From positions 81,192-145,191 of the forward strand of contig NZ_LMEE01000001.1 of assembly GCF_001425305.1 (NCBI RefSeq): DNA of 64,000 bases, given 5' to 3'. The stretch comes from Phenylobacterium sp. Root1290 (GTDB taxonomy: Bacteria > Pseudomonadota > Alphaproteobacteria > Caulobacterales > Caulobacteraceae). A program made the position numbers and the translations under genes. The notes beneath the pieces are model-generated. The model saw nothing but the letters and a program-made list of their open reading frames with translations, had not been told where the DNA came from and ran no database searches. Positions 1-7,996 of the stretch are shown in pieces (position 1 is the stretch's first letter; every line of letters begins with the position of its first letter).

Positions 1-552
1 CCTCGCTCGACAGCCTGGTGCCGGCCAATCCCAACAAGCCCTACGACATGAAGGAACTGATCCTCAAAGTCGTCGACGAGGCCGACTTCTTCGAGATCAG
101 CCCAGACTTCGCCAAGAACATCATCTGCGGTTTCGGCCGCATCGACGGGGCCAGCGTCGGTATCGTCGCCAACCAGCCGCAGGTGCTGGCCGGGGTGCTG
201 GATATCGATAGCTCCAGGAAGGCCGCGCGCTTCGTGCGCTTCTGCGACGCCTTCGAGATCCCGCTGGTGACCTTCGTCGACGTGCCCGGCTTCATGCCCG
301 GCACCAAGCAGGAGCAGGGCGGGCGTCGAGATCATCTTCCGCTCCGAGATCGGCGATCCCGAGGCCATCGCCGCCCGCGAGGCCGAGTACAAGCAGCGCT
401 TCGCCAATCCGTTCGTCGCCGCTTCCCGCGGCTACATCGACGATGTCATCATGCCGCACTCCACCCGACGGCGCATCGCCAACGCGCTCAAGAACCTCCA
501 GGGAAAACAGCTCTCCAATCCCTGGAAAAAACACGACAACATCCCGCTGTAG
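1..552 (+). pseudogene. pccB: Propionyl-CoA carboxylase beta subunit, 3' part, broken by an internal deletion with frame change
   Basis: The carboxyltransferase (beta) subunit moves CO2 from biotin to propionyl-CoA, giving methylmalonyl-CoA. From base 3 the sequence reads as the C-terminal half of this family ([20 protein letters not shown], then [11 protein letters not shown] ending near base 314). Homology resumes about ten bases later in a different frame at base 325 (VEIIFR) and runs to the family's C-terminal signature KHDNIPL and a TAG at 550-552. Against known PccB proteins, roughly 60 residues are absent at the junction, including the conserved HGAKLLYA and KAYGGAYDVM region that helps form the active site. 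The loss is not a multiple of three, so no functional product is expected. The 5' half of the gene is outside the window. A local assembly error is a real alternative, because the flanking sequence is otherwise well preserved. Confidence 0.85.
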
Positions 553-643
553 CGCTGCCGCAGGTCACGCAAACTTCTCGGAACCTGGACCGCGATCCCT
601 CGTTGACGCTCGCAAGACGAAACGAAAACCAGGGAGAACGACC

Positions 644-1459
644 ATGTCCGATCGATGGATGGACGAGCGCGAAGAACTGGAACGTATGGACCGCGAGCGC
701 GGCTACGGGCGCTATCGTGGCGAGCGTGACGAGAGCCGCCATGAACGCGGCCTCTACGGTGACCGGAGCTTCAAGCCTCGGCGCGACGAGCATGTCTTCG
801 GCGAACGCGAGAGCGGCGTCAATTACACGAGCCCGCGCAATTCCGGCGACTATGCCTATGAGGCGCGGATGGCGCGCCGAGTGCGCAGGGACTATGCCGA
901 CTACGCCCGCCGTGAGCCGCGCGGCGACGACTACGCGCCGATCACGCGCGGTGGGTCATATGCCTACGCGCGCCCCCACGGCGGTCCCGACCATTGGGGC
1001 GAGGAACGCGCCTATCGCGTCGCCTACGGCGATCACCATCCTGACCACGCAGGCCACTACGAAGACGAGCGCGACCGCCGCGGCTTCTGGGAGCGGGCGA
1101 GCGACCGGGTCGCGTCATGGCTAGGTGAAGGCGACCATCGCGGGCGTGGACCGACCGGCTACAAGCGAACCGACGCCAAGATCAGCGAGGACGCGCATGA
1201 TCGCCTGACCGACGACCCGTGGCTGGACGCCAGCGGCATCGCCATTCAGGTCGAAGGTGGCGAGGTCACGCTGTCCGGGACCGTCGCCGAGCGCGAGGGC
1301 AAGCACCGGGCAGAGCGGCTGGTCGAGGATCTGGCGGGCGTGACCCACGTACAGAACAACCTGCGCGTCCGGCGCAACGATCCGATCACCGGGTCTGGGA
1401 CCGGTTTCGGCGACAGCGCCAACGCCGCGCAGATCAGTTCGGCCAACCGCAAGAACTGA
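644..1459 (+). CDS. BON-domain protein with an Arg/Tyr/Asp-rich N-terminus
   Basis: A 271-residue protein. The first 170 or so residues are low-complexity and very hydrophilic (rich in R, D, E, Y and G; many RER and YAR segments) with no signal peptide. The C-terminal part, about residues 176-243, is a BON domain of the OsmY type ([18 protein letters not shown], then [10 protein letters not shown]). BON domains are thought to bind phospholipid or other ligands, often under osmotic or envelope stress. I chose the ATG at 644 because AGGGAG sits just upstream; an in-frame start further up would overlap the broken pccB. Similar SWFGD/BON proteins are common in alphaproteobacteria as stress-induced proteins. 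The exact function here is unknown. Confidence 0.8.
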   Translation: MSDRWMDEREELERMDRERGYGRYRGERDESRHERGLYGDRSFKPRRDEHVFGERESGVNYTSPRNSGDYAYEARMARRVRRDYADYARREPRGDDYAPITRGGSYAYARPHGGPDHWGEERAYRVAYGDHHPDHAGHYEDERDRRGFWERASDRVASWLGEGDHRGRGPTGYKRTDAKISEDAHDRLTDDPWLDASGIAIQVEGGEVTLSGTVAEREGKHRAERLVEDLAGVTHVQNNLRVRRNDPITGSGTGFGDSANAAQISSANRKN

Positions 1460-1504
1460 GGACCCCCTCTGGCCTCGCCGCGTCAGGCTCCTACATAGAC
1501 AGGC

Positions 1505-2320
1505 GTGACGGGGCCTTCATTTCAACCTTGGCTGGATCTTTGGGACCTGGTTCCCGATGGCCAGGCCTTCACGACCGAGTACACCGGCAGCTGGCTGCTG
1601 CCGGTGCGCAGGTCCGGCCGCGCCGCCATGCTCAAGCTCGCCACCGTGCCGGAGGAAATCGCCGGCGCGGCCCTGATGGAATGGTGGAACGGGCAGGGCG
1701 CGGCGCAGGTCCTGGCGCGGCAGGACGAGGCGCTCCTGCTTGAGCGGGCCGAAGGGCCAAGATCGCTGGCGAAGATGTCCCGCGGGGATGAAGACGACGT
1801 GGCGACGGGCATCATCTGCGATGCCGTCGCGGTTTTGCACGCGCCTCGCTCCACACCGCCGCCAGCGAGCCTGATCCCCCTGGATGTCTGGTTCGCGGCC
1901 TTGGGGCCGGGAGCGTCCCGGCATGGCGGCGTGCTGGTCAAGGCGCACGAGACCGCTCAGGCGCTGCTGGCGACGCCGCGCGAGGTCGTGCCGCTGCACG
2001 GCGATGTGCATCACGCCAACATCCTCGACTTCGGGCCGCGGGGTTGGCTGGCGATCGATCCCAAGGGCGTGCTGGGCGAGCGTGGCTTCGACTATGCCAA
2101 TCCGTTCTGCAATCCCGACACCGCGACCGCACTCATTCCAGGCCGGCTCGACCGCTATCTCGATCTGGTGTCGGCGCGCGCGGGCATGGAGCCGCGGCGG
2201 TTGCTGATGTGGATCCTGGCCTACAGCGGCTTGTCGGCGGCCTGGATCCTCGATGATGGGGATCCTGCCGATTTCGACAGTTCGATCGCTGAGATGGTCG
2301 CGGCCAAACTCGACGCCTGA
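1505..2320 (+). CDS. Aminoglycoside/hydroxyurea kinase-like protein, APH(6) family
   Basis: 271 residues with a GTG start. The family phosphorylates streptomycin or hydroxyurea in the cytoplasm. The catalytic loop is clear: LHGDVHHANIL near residue 163 (Brenner-type H-G-D, with D as catalytic base and N as metal ligand), followed by the metal-binding IDPKG near residue 184 and a conserved ERGFDYANPFCNP segment. The N-terminal lobe is present, so the gene looks full length for this family. It stands alone between the BON gene and a convergent SDR gene that ends 4 bases beyond its stop. Chromosomal copies in environmental bacteria often lack demonstrated resistance, so the physiological substrate is uncertain. 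Confidence 0.8.
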   Translation: MTGPSFQPWLDLWDLVPDGQAFTTEYTGSWLLPVRRSGRAAMLKLATVPEEIAGAALMEWWNGQGAAQVLARQDEALLLERAEGPRSLAKMSRGDEDDVATGIICDAVAVLHAPRSTPPPASLIPLDVWFAALGPGASRHGGVLVKAHETAQALLATPREVVPLHGDVHHANILDFGPRGWLAIDPKGVLGERGFDYANPFCNPDTATALIPGRLDRYLDLVSARAGMEPRRLLMWILAYSGLSAAWILDDGDPADFDSSIAEMVAAKLDA

Positions 2321-2324
2321 CCCG

Positions 2325-3296
2325 TCAGCCGCCGATCCGCCATCCGACCTCGCGGGCGAAGTCGTTGAAGAACTCCGGCTCATAGGCCCGTTCAGGATCC
2401 TTGCGCACCCATTGGTCGAGCGCCTGGGCGTCGTCGCCGACGAGGATGCGCCAGCGTTCGGCCTTGACGCCGTCGAGGATCACCTTGGCGGCCGCAGAGG
2501 CGGTCATCGGCGCATCCTCCAGGAAGCTGCGGGCCATTTCGGCCGACATCGCGCGAATGGCGTCGTCGGGGACCTGGCTTAGGTCCATGCCCGCGGCAGC
2601 CATGCGCGCCCGCGCCTGGGTCAGATCCTCGGCGCTCAGGTCGTCGGAATCGGAGCCGGACTGGACCTTGCGCGAGTTGGCGATGATCGAGGTGCCGATG
2701 TGGCCTGGCATGACGACCGAGCATTTGATGTGCGGTGCGTTGAGCCGCAGGTCGGTGACCAGGGCCTCGGTGAAGCCCTTCACCGCGAACTTCGCGGCGG
2801 CATAGGCGGTGTGCGAGGTGTTAGGTCCGATCGTGGCCCAGAAGCCGTTGACGCTGGACGTGTTGACGATGTGGCCCTCGTCGGCGGCCATGAGCATCGG
2901 CAGGAAGGTGCGAACCCCGAGATAGACGCCGCCCCAGCACACATTGAACGTCTTTTCCCACGAGGCGCGGCTGTCGGCGATCACGCTGCCGCCGCCGGCG
3001 ATGCCGGCGTTGTTGAAGAGCAGATGGATGCGGTCGGTCTGCTGCTGCTCGGCCATCTCGTCGCGGAACGCGGTCAGCGCCGCTTCCAGCGAAACGTCGG
3101 CGATGTGAGTGGTGATCTTGGTGCCTTGCGGCTTGCCGTCGGCCTCGATGAGCCGAACTGTCTCGGCCATGGCCTTGGCCGAGACGTCGCACATGGCGAC
3201 GTTGCAGCCTTCGGCGGCGAGCTGGCGGGCGAGTTCGCGGCCCATGCCCGTTCCGCCGCCTGTGATCACGGCGGTCCTACCTGCGAAATCCTTCAC
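2325..3296 (-). CDS. Short-chain dehydrogenase/reductase (SDR family)
   Basis: A 323-residue NAD(P)-dependent oxidoreductase of the classical SDR fold. Visible motifs are the cofactor-binding TGGGTGMG (12-19), NNAG (95-98), the catalytic Ser at about 147-148 (NTSSVNG), and YAAAK (Y165, K169). The C-terminus is longer than in the 250-residue core members and runs on with the EDLTQARARMAAAGMD and DDAQALDQWVRKDPERAYEPEFFND segments seen in a sub-family of proteobacterial SDRs of unknown substrate. The Asp after beta-2 (CDVS, D37) suggests a preference for NAD(H). It converges on the APH-like gene and appears to be a single-gene unit. Confidence 0.85.
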   Translation of the reverse strand: MKDFAGRTAVITGGGTGMGRELARQLAAEGCNVAMCDVSAKAMAETVRLIEADGKPQGTKITTHIADVSLEAALTAFRDEMAEQQQTDRIHLLFNNAGIAGGGSVIADSRASWEKTFNVCWGGVYLGVRTFLPMLMAADEGHIVNTSSVNGFWATIGPNTSHTAYAAAKFAVKGFTEALVTDLRLNAPHIKCSVVMPGHIGTSIIANSRKVQSGSDSDDLSAEDLTQARARMAAAGMDLSQVPDDAIRAMSAEMARSFLEDAPMTASAAAKVILDGVKAERWRILVGDDAQALDQWVRKDPERAYEPEFFNDFAREVGWRIGG

Positions 3297-3361
3297 GGCG
3301 TCGCCTCCCTGGCGTTGTTTGCCGGGAGCCTAGCGCGCTTTCCGCCCGGTCCGCCAAGCGG

Positions 3362-3952
3362 TCAGACTTCCACGTAATAGAGCCGCAGGATGAAGGAGAC
3401 TTGGTAGATCAGGTTGGCGATCACGAAGGCGGCGTGGAAGCGCCGGTTGGTGGTGGCCATCGCCACGCCGCAGAGGGCGACATAGGCCAGGCACCGGAGC
3501 GGATATTCCCAGCCGAGGTGGGCCAGGTAGTCATGGCCCTTGATCGCGGTGTCCGCGATGTCGGCGACATAGGTCAACGCCAGCAGGCCGAAGAACCACT
3601 TCCGCCGCGAGATGAAGAAGTCCTCGAAGCTGGCGTATTCGGCCAGGTGGTCGGGAAACAGCAGGCAGGCCAGGAAGTAGTAGAGGCTCGCATAGGCCAG
3701 CACGAAGGCGTAGAGCGCGAAAGTCCAGGAGACGTCCGAGAGCCGGAACTCCCACCACCAGAAGTGCGCGGCCGACAGCAGGACCGAGACCGCCCACGCC
3801 AGGTGGATCGGGTACAGCTTGCGCCGACCGGGGTGCTGGACCATGGCTGAAAAGCCGGCCAGGGAGCGGGTGATCGACAAGCCCACCACGAGGCCGATGA
3901 TCACCCTGACGTGCAGGTAGAAGTCGGCGCCGGTGTGAGCGGCGCCGGCCAT
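3362..3952 (-). CDS. Conserved multi-pass membrane protein of unknown function
   Basis: 196 residues with about six hydrophobic segments: VRVIIGLVVGLSI, IHLAWAVSVLLSAAHFWWW, FALYAFVLAYASLYYFLACLLF, WFFGLLALTYVADIAD, CLAYVALCGVAMATT and AFVIANLIYQVSFILRLYY. I do not recognise a named family. The start used is the ATG at 3952 that overlaps the msrB stop as TGATG, so translation is probably coupled to msrB. The inference is that the two act together or are simply co-expressed. No catalytic motif can be seen. An upstream GTG-type start would lie inside msrB and is less likely. Confidence 0.7.
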   Translation of the reverse strand: MAGAAHTGADFYLHVRVIIGLVVGLSITRSLAGFSAMVQHPGRRKLYPIHLAWAVSVLLSAAHFWWWEFRLSDVSWTFALYAFVLAYASLYYFLACLLFPDHLAEYASFEDFFISRRKWFFGLLALTYVADIADTAIKGHDYLAHLGWEYPLRCLAYVALCGVAMATTNRRFHAAFVIANLIYQVSFILRLYYVEV

Positions 3953-4446
3953 CAGGCTTTTGCGCCCGCCAAGGCGGCGTTGTCGCCACGTTGGAGCGGA
4001 TCGCGCAGCGGCGTCCCGTTGGCCACGAACTCCAGCGATACCGAGTTGATGCAATAGCGCAGTCGGGTCGGCGGCGGGCCATCGGGGAACACGTGGCCCT
4101 GGTGGCTGTCGCAGCGCGCGCAGCGAGTTTCGATGCGGACCATGCCGTAGCTGACGTCACGCACCCCGATCACGTGCGCCTCGTCATAGGGCGCGAAGAA
4201 GCTGGGCCAGCCGGTGCCGCTCTCGAACTTGGTCTTGGCCTGGAATAGCGGCAGCCCGCAGAGGCGGCAGCAGTAGGCGCCGTCTTCCTTGTTATCGAGG
4301 AGGCCGCCGCAGAATGGCGCCTCGGTGCCGTGATGCAGCAGAACGTCCGCTTCTTCCTGCGACAGACCAGCCTCCAGGCTGGCGCGTTCGGCCGCGTCAG
4401 GGGCGGTCAGATTAAATCCGGATGGGGAGGCGGCTGGCGTGCTCAT
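3952..4446 (-). CDS. msrB: Peptide-methionine (R)-S-oxide reductase MsrB
   Basis: Reduces the R-epimer of methionine sulfoxide in proteins, using thioredoxin. The 164-residue protein has the zinc-binding Cys pairs CRLC (C60, C63) and CARC (C109, C112), the substrate pocket GTGWPSF (77-83), and the catalytic Cys132 in RYCINS. The ATG at 4446 is preferred over a TTG nine bases upstream. There is no signal peptide, so the protein is cytoplasmic. The stop overlaps the start of the downstream membrane-protein gene (TGATG). The N-terminal 12 residues are an unconserved linker. Confidence 0.95.
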   Translation of the reverse strand: MSTPAASPSGFNLTAPDAAERASLEAGLSQEEADVLLHHGTEAPFCGGLLDNKEDGAYCCRLCGLPLFQAKTKFESGTGWPSFFAPYDEAHVIGVRDVSYGMVRIETRCARCDSHQGHVFPDGPPPTRLRYCINSVSLEFVANGTPLRDPLQRGDNAALAGAKA

Positions 4447-4505
4447 AGGGTGCAATCTAAGGTCCCTGAGCTGTTCGCGAAAGTGCGTCGCCGGAGGATG
4501 CAGGC

Positions 4506-4826
4506 ATGATCACCACTACGACACCCCATGTCGCCGAACGCGAGACCGCTCGCACCATCGGCGTGGTCAGCGGCGAGGCGATCATCGGCGCGCACATCTT
4601 CCGCGACATGTTCGCCGGGATCACCAACATCATTGGCGGCCGGGCCGGCGGCTACGAGAAGGCGCTGCGCGAGGCGCGCGACATCGCCATCCGCGAGATG
4701 TGTGACGAGGCGGAGAAGCTGGGCGCCGACGCGGTGGTCGGGGTCGACCTGGATTATGAGGCGCTGGGCGTGGACAACGGCATGCTGATGGTCACGGCCG
4801 CGGGCACCGCCGTCAAACTTCGCTAG
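4506..4826 (+). CDS. YbjQ/UPF0145 family heavy-metal-binding-domain protein
   Basis: 106 residues matching the YbjQ family: [20 protein letters not shown], then the repeated pattern [22 protein letters not shown] and [13 protein letters not shown], ending [12 protein letters not shown]. Members form pentamers, and the heavy-metal-binding label comes from structural similarity; no reaction is established. Length and motifs are complete. It is followed 13 bases later by a DUF805 membrane protein gene on the same strand, so the two probably form a small operon. It is divergent from msrB with a short shared upstream region (4447-4505). Confidence 0.88.
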   Translation: MITTTTPHVAERETARTIGVVSGEAIIGAHIFRDMFAGITNIIGGRAGGYEKALREARDIAIREMCDEAEKLGADAVVGVDLDYEALGVDNGMLMVTAAGTAVKLR

Positions 4827-4839
4827 GCCTGGAGGGGGC

Positions 4840-5247
4840 ATGAACGGCCAGACCGATTGGGGAGCGCTGCTGCTGTCGGCGGACGGCCGCATCGCGCGCA
4901 CGCCGTTTCTGATTGCTGCGGTCGTGCTGCTTGGCCTTGCCGCGGTCTATGAGGCCGTTGTCGGTGTCACGCTCCACTGGCTGACGGGCTGGTTCGTCTA
5001 TCCGGCACTGATCTATGCGGGCGCCTGCGTGCTGTCCAAGCGGCTGCACGATCGCGGCAAATCGGGCTGGTGGGCCGCCTTGATCCTCTTTGCGCTGGTC
5101 GCGGTCTGGCCGCAGCCGGTGGGCTTCTTCGACTTCCTGTTCGGTATCGCCCTGGTATGGGCGGCGGTCGAACTGGGCGTGATGGGAAGCGAGATGGGCG
5201 CCAATCGCTTTGGCCCCAATCCGCTGCGACCGGCGGCGGCGGCCTAG
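4840..5247 (+). CDS. DUF805 family inner-membrane protein
   Basis: 135 residues with three to four membrane segments: [51 protein letters not shown], and [16 protein letters not shown]. The hallmark [12 protein letters not shown] between segments 2 and 3, and the closing GxxGxNRFGPNP, are typical of DUF805 (YhaH/YhaI-like) proteins, whose function is unknown. It follows the YbjQ-type gene closely. Its TAG overlaps the convergent lipB stop in a shared CTAG. Confidence 0.88.
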   Translation: MNGQTDWGALLLSADGRIARTPFLIAAVVLLGLAAVYEAVVGVTLHWLTGWFVYPALIYAGACVLSKRLHDRGKSGWWAALILFALVAVWPQPVGFFDFLFGIALVWAAVELGVMGSEMGANRFGPNPLRPAAAA

Positions 5248-5969
5248 ATCGGCGGCTCGGTCGCCTCGACGTCGCCGAAGACGATCTTGAAGCTGGCCTT
5301 CAACGCCTCGTCGGCCTCATCCATCGTCACCGGCAGGCCAAGATCGACCAGGCTGGTGACGCCGTGCTCGGTTTGCCCACAGGGCACGATGCCCGAGAAG
5401 TGGCCGAGGTCCGGCTCCACATTCAACGAAATGCCGTGGAACGACACCCATCGACGCAGCTTCACGCCGATAGCGGCGATCTTGTCCTCGCGGGTCGGAA
5501 ATCCCGGCGTCTTGCGTTCGACCCAGACACCGACCCGGCCGTCGCGAATCTCACCCTCGACATTGAAGCGGGCGAGGGCGCCGATGACCCAGGCCTCGAG
5601 ACTGGCGACGAAGGCCCGGACGTCGCGCCGACGCTTGGTCAGGTCGAGCATCACATAGGCCACCCGCTGACCGGGGCCGTGATAGGTGAATTGCCCGCCG
5701 CGTCCGCTGGCGAAGACCGGGAATCGATTCGGATCCAACAGGTCGCCATCCTTGGCCGACACGCCGGCGGTGTAGAGCGGCGGGTGCTCCAGCAGCCAGA
5801 CGAGCTCTCCTGCGCGGCCCTCGGCGATCGCGGCTGCGCGGGCCTCCATGGCCGCCACCGCCTCAGGGTAGGGGACTTGGTGGCGCGACACGGCCCATTC
5901 GGCGGCGAGGCCATCGTCGCGACCGAAGATCGGGGCGTTCGGCGAGAGGTTTAACGAGCGGTCAAGCAT
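5244..5969 (-). CDS. lipB: Octanoyl-[acyl-carrier-protein]-protein N-octanoyltransferase LipB
   Basis: Transfers the octanoyl group from ACP to lipoyl-domain lysines, the first step of lipoate synthesis for pyruvate and 2-oxoglutarate dehydrogenases. Visible landmarks in the 241-residue protein are [13 protein letters not shown] (89-101), the catalytic lysine in KIAAIGV (K163), SFHGISLNV, and the catalytic Cys197 in [12 protein letters not shown]. Length is normal. The ATG at 5969 fits the start of the domain. It is convergent with the DUF805 gene, sharing a 4-base stop overlap, and faces away from the SpoA-type gene at 6029. Confidence 0.95.
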   Translation of the reverse strand: MLDRSLNLSPNAPIFGRDDGLAAEWAVSRHQVPYPEAVAAMEARAAAIAEGRAGELVWLLEHPPLYTAGVSAKDGDLLDPNRFPVFASGRGGQFTYHGPGQRVAYVMLDLTKRRRDVRAFVASLEAWVIGALARFNVEGEIRDGRVGVWVERKTPGFPTREDKIAAIGVKLRRWVSFHGISLNVEPDLGHFSGIVPCGQTEHGVTSLVDLGLPVTMDEADEALKASFKIVFGDVEATEPPI

Positions 5970-6028
5970 GTTGGACCCAATGTGGTGACCGGATCGGGCG
6001 CGTCAAAGCCCCATTCGCCCTGTGTCTA

Positions 6029-6301
6029 GTGTTTCAAAGGCTTTGCGTCTTGGGTCAGGTCAACGAGGTTCACGTCGAAATATCGGTCCTGCTGGGCCGA
6101 TCGACCCTGCCGATGCAGCAGCTTCTGCGCATGGGGCGGGGCGCCGTGATTCCCCTCGACGCCGGCGTGAACGAGGAAGTCTGGATCCTGGCGAACAACC
6201 ATCCGGTCGCCCGCGGTGAGATTCAGATCAATGAAGATCGCATCTCGATCGCCGTCACGCGTGCGGCAGATGTGTATGACTTCATGGCAGGCGGTCAGTA
6301 G
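6029..6301 (+). CDS. Stand-alone SpoA (FliN/FliM C-terminal) domain protein
   Basis: 90 residues with a GTG start. The whole protein is one SpoA domain as in the C-terminus of FliN, the C-ring component of the flagellar switch: VEISVLLGRSTLPMQQLLRMGRGAVIPLDAG, then VWILANNHPVARGEI and ISIAVTRAADV. Full FliN proteins carry an extra N-terminal segment, absent here, and no other flagellar gene is in the window. It may be an alternative switch subunit or the true FliN encoded apart from the main clusters. The start codon is uncertain because no strong ribosome-binding site is evident. Confidence 0.75.
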   Translation: MFQRLCVLGQVNEVHVEISVLLGRSTLPMQQLLRMGRGAVIPLDAGVNEEVWILANNHPVARGEIQINEDRISIAVTRAADVYDFMAGGQ

Positions 6302-6349
6302 GGCTTCACAAAGCTGCGGGGGTTTGCTACCTGCCGCGCCTCACCACGA

Positions 6350-6434
6350 GCGGTCGTGGCGGAATTGGTAGACGCGCAGCGTTGAGGTCGCTGTGGGGCA
6401 ACCCGTGGAAGTTCGAGTCTTCTCGACCGCACCA
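6350..6434 (+). tRNA. tRNA-Leu, anticodon GAG
   Basis: The acceptor arms GCGGTCG (6350-6356) and CGACCGC (6424-6430) pair perfectly, followed by discriminator A and an encoded CCA (6432-6434). The anticodon stem CAGCG/CGCTG encloses the loop TTGAGGT, giving GAG, which reads CUC and CUU leucine codons. The 85-base length reflects the long variable arm of class II tRNAs. The T-arm GTTCGAGTC is present. It lies between the SpoA-type gene and mgtE. Confidence 0.97.
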
Positions 6435-6495
6435 GTGAATCAGGGTCTTCAACAGCGATAGAGCACATCTTCGTCCGACGCCTAGGGAGGTCAGC

Positions 6496-7926
6496 ATGAG
6501 CCGCGAAACGGCCGACCTGTCCGAAGCTGCTGGCAAGATTGCTCCTGAGCTCGAAGAAGACCTTGAAGACCTCGCCCTAGGCGAGGACTACGCTCTAAAT
6601 CCCCAATTCGTGGCGATGGTGGTGGATGCCGCCGATCGCGGCGACGCCGAGCGTCTGCGCGAATTGCTGGGCGCCCTTCACCCGGCCGACGTCGCCGACC
6701 TGATGGGCTTCCTGTCTGCGGAGTACCGCGACGAGGTGCTGGCCCACCTGGCGCCCGAGGCGCTGGCCGAGATCCTCTCCGAACTCGACACCGAGATTCG
6801 CGAAGACGTTCTCGAGACCGTTGCGCCCGCCACGCTCGCCCGAGCCCTTGAAGAGCTTGATTCGGACGACGCCGCTGACGTCGTGGACGATCTGGAGGAC
6901 GACAAGCGCGCCCAGGTCCTGGCCGCGATGTCGGAGGCCGAGCGCGCTGCGATCGAGACATCTCTGGCCTACGAGGATGAGACCGCCGGCCGCATCATGC
7001 AGCGCGAAGTTGTTGCTGCGCCTCAGTTCTGGACCGTCGGCCAGACGATCGACCACTTCCGCAGGGAAGCCGACGACCTGCCTGAGCTGTTCTTCGACAT
7101 CTATGTGGTGGACCCCAGCTATAAACCTGTCGGTGGGACGCCGGTCAGCCACCTGCTGCGGGCCCCGCGCAGCACTCCCCTTGCCCAGATCATGGAGCCG
7201 GTGACCGAGATCCCGGTCGGCATGGATCAGGAAGAGGTCGCGTACATCTTCGACAAGTACCACCTGATCTCCGCGCCGGTGGTGGAGCCGGGCGGGAGGC
7301 TGGTGGGGCAGATCACCGTCGACGACATCGTCGGGGTCATCCAGGAGGAGAGCGAGGAGGATATCCTCGCCCTGGCCGGGGTGTCCGACGCCGGCCGGAA
7401 CGCCGACGTCCTGGACATAATTCGCGCGCGTCTTCCGTGGCTTGCGCTGAACACCATAACCGCCGCCCTGGCCGCCAGCGTCATCCGCGCCTTCGAGGGC
7501 GAGATCGCCAAGCTGGTCACCCTGGCGGTGCTGATGCCCATCGTCGCCTCGCTGGGCGGCAACGCCGGCACCCAGGCCCTGGCCGTCGCCGTGCGCGCGC
7601 TGGCCAGCAAGGAGCTGTCCTCGGTCAACGCCTATCGGACGGTTTTCCGCGAAATGGCCGTGGGGCTCGCAAACGGCGCGGCCCTAGCCGCCGTAACGGG
7701 TGGCGTGATCTACTTCCTGTTCCGTGACGTGATGCTAAGCGTCACGTTTGGGCTCGCGCTTATCATAAACCTGTTTGTCGCCTCGCTGGCCGGGGTGCTC
7801 GCGCCCCTGGTTCTGGAGCGCATGGGCCGCGACCCCGCGGTTTCATCCTCAGTTTTCGTGACTTTCGCCACGGACTTCACAGGTTTCTTCGCCTTCCTAG
7901 GCCTTGCAGCGCTGATCCTGCTGTAA
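6496..7926 (+). CDS. mgtE: Magnesium channel/transporter MgtE
   Basis: 476 residues, full length. The domain order is an acidic N-terminal superhelical domain (about 40-150, repeating LHPADVADL-type helices), two CBS domains (about 150-275; QREVVAAPQFWTVGQTIDHF and PVVEPGGRLVGQITVDDIVGV), a connecting helix, then five membrane helices from about 310. The pore-lining sequence includes PIVASLGGNAGTQ with the conserved GNAGTQ, and the final helix has TDFTGFFAFLGLA. The cytosolic domains sense Mg2+ and gate the channel. A good AGGGAGG site lies upstream of the ATG. It starts 61 bases after tRNA-Leu, so read-through from the tRNA promoter is possible. Confidence 0.95.
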   Translation: MSRETADLSEAAGKIAPELEEDLEDLALGEDYALNPQFVAMVVDAADRGDAERLRELLGALHPADVADLMGFLSAEYRDEVLAHLAPEALAEILSELDTEIREDVLETVAPATLARALEELDSDDAADVVDDLEDDKRAQVLAAMSEAERAAIETSLAYEDETAGRIMQREVVAAPQFWTVGQTIDHFRREADDLPELFFDIYVVDPSYKPVGGTPVSHLLRAPRSTPLAQIMEPVTEIPVGMDQEEVAYIFDKYHLISAPVVEPGGRLVGQITVDDIVGVIQEESEEDILALAGVSDAGRNADVLDIIRARLPWLALNTITAALAASVIRAFEGEIAKLVTLAVLMPIVASLGGNAGTQALAVAVRALASKELSSVNAYRTVFREMAVGLANGAALAAVTGGVIYFLFRDVMLSVTFGLALIINLFVASLAGVLAPLVLERMGRDPAVSSSVFVTFATDFTGFFAFLGLAALILL

Positions 7927-7996
7927 AAGCGGCCTCTATCTTGCCCGCTAAGCCCTGGGTGCGTGCGCCCATGTGTCAGGATGGGTCAATCAGGCC

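Noticed and set aside
3953..4054. Longer N-terminus for the membrane protein, starting inside msrB
   Set aside because: The extra residues are Arg-rich shadow sequence of msrB; the ATG overlapping the msrB stop is better.
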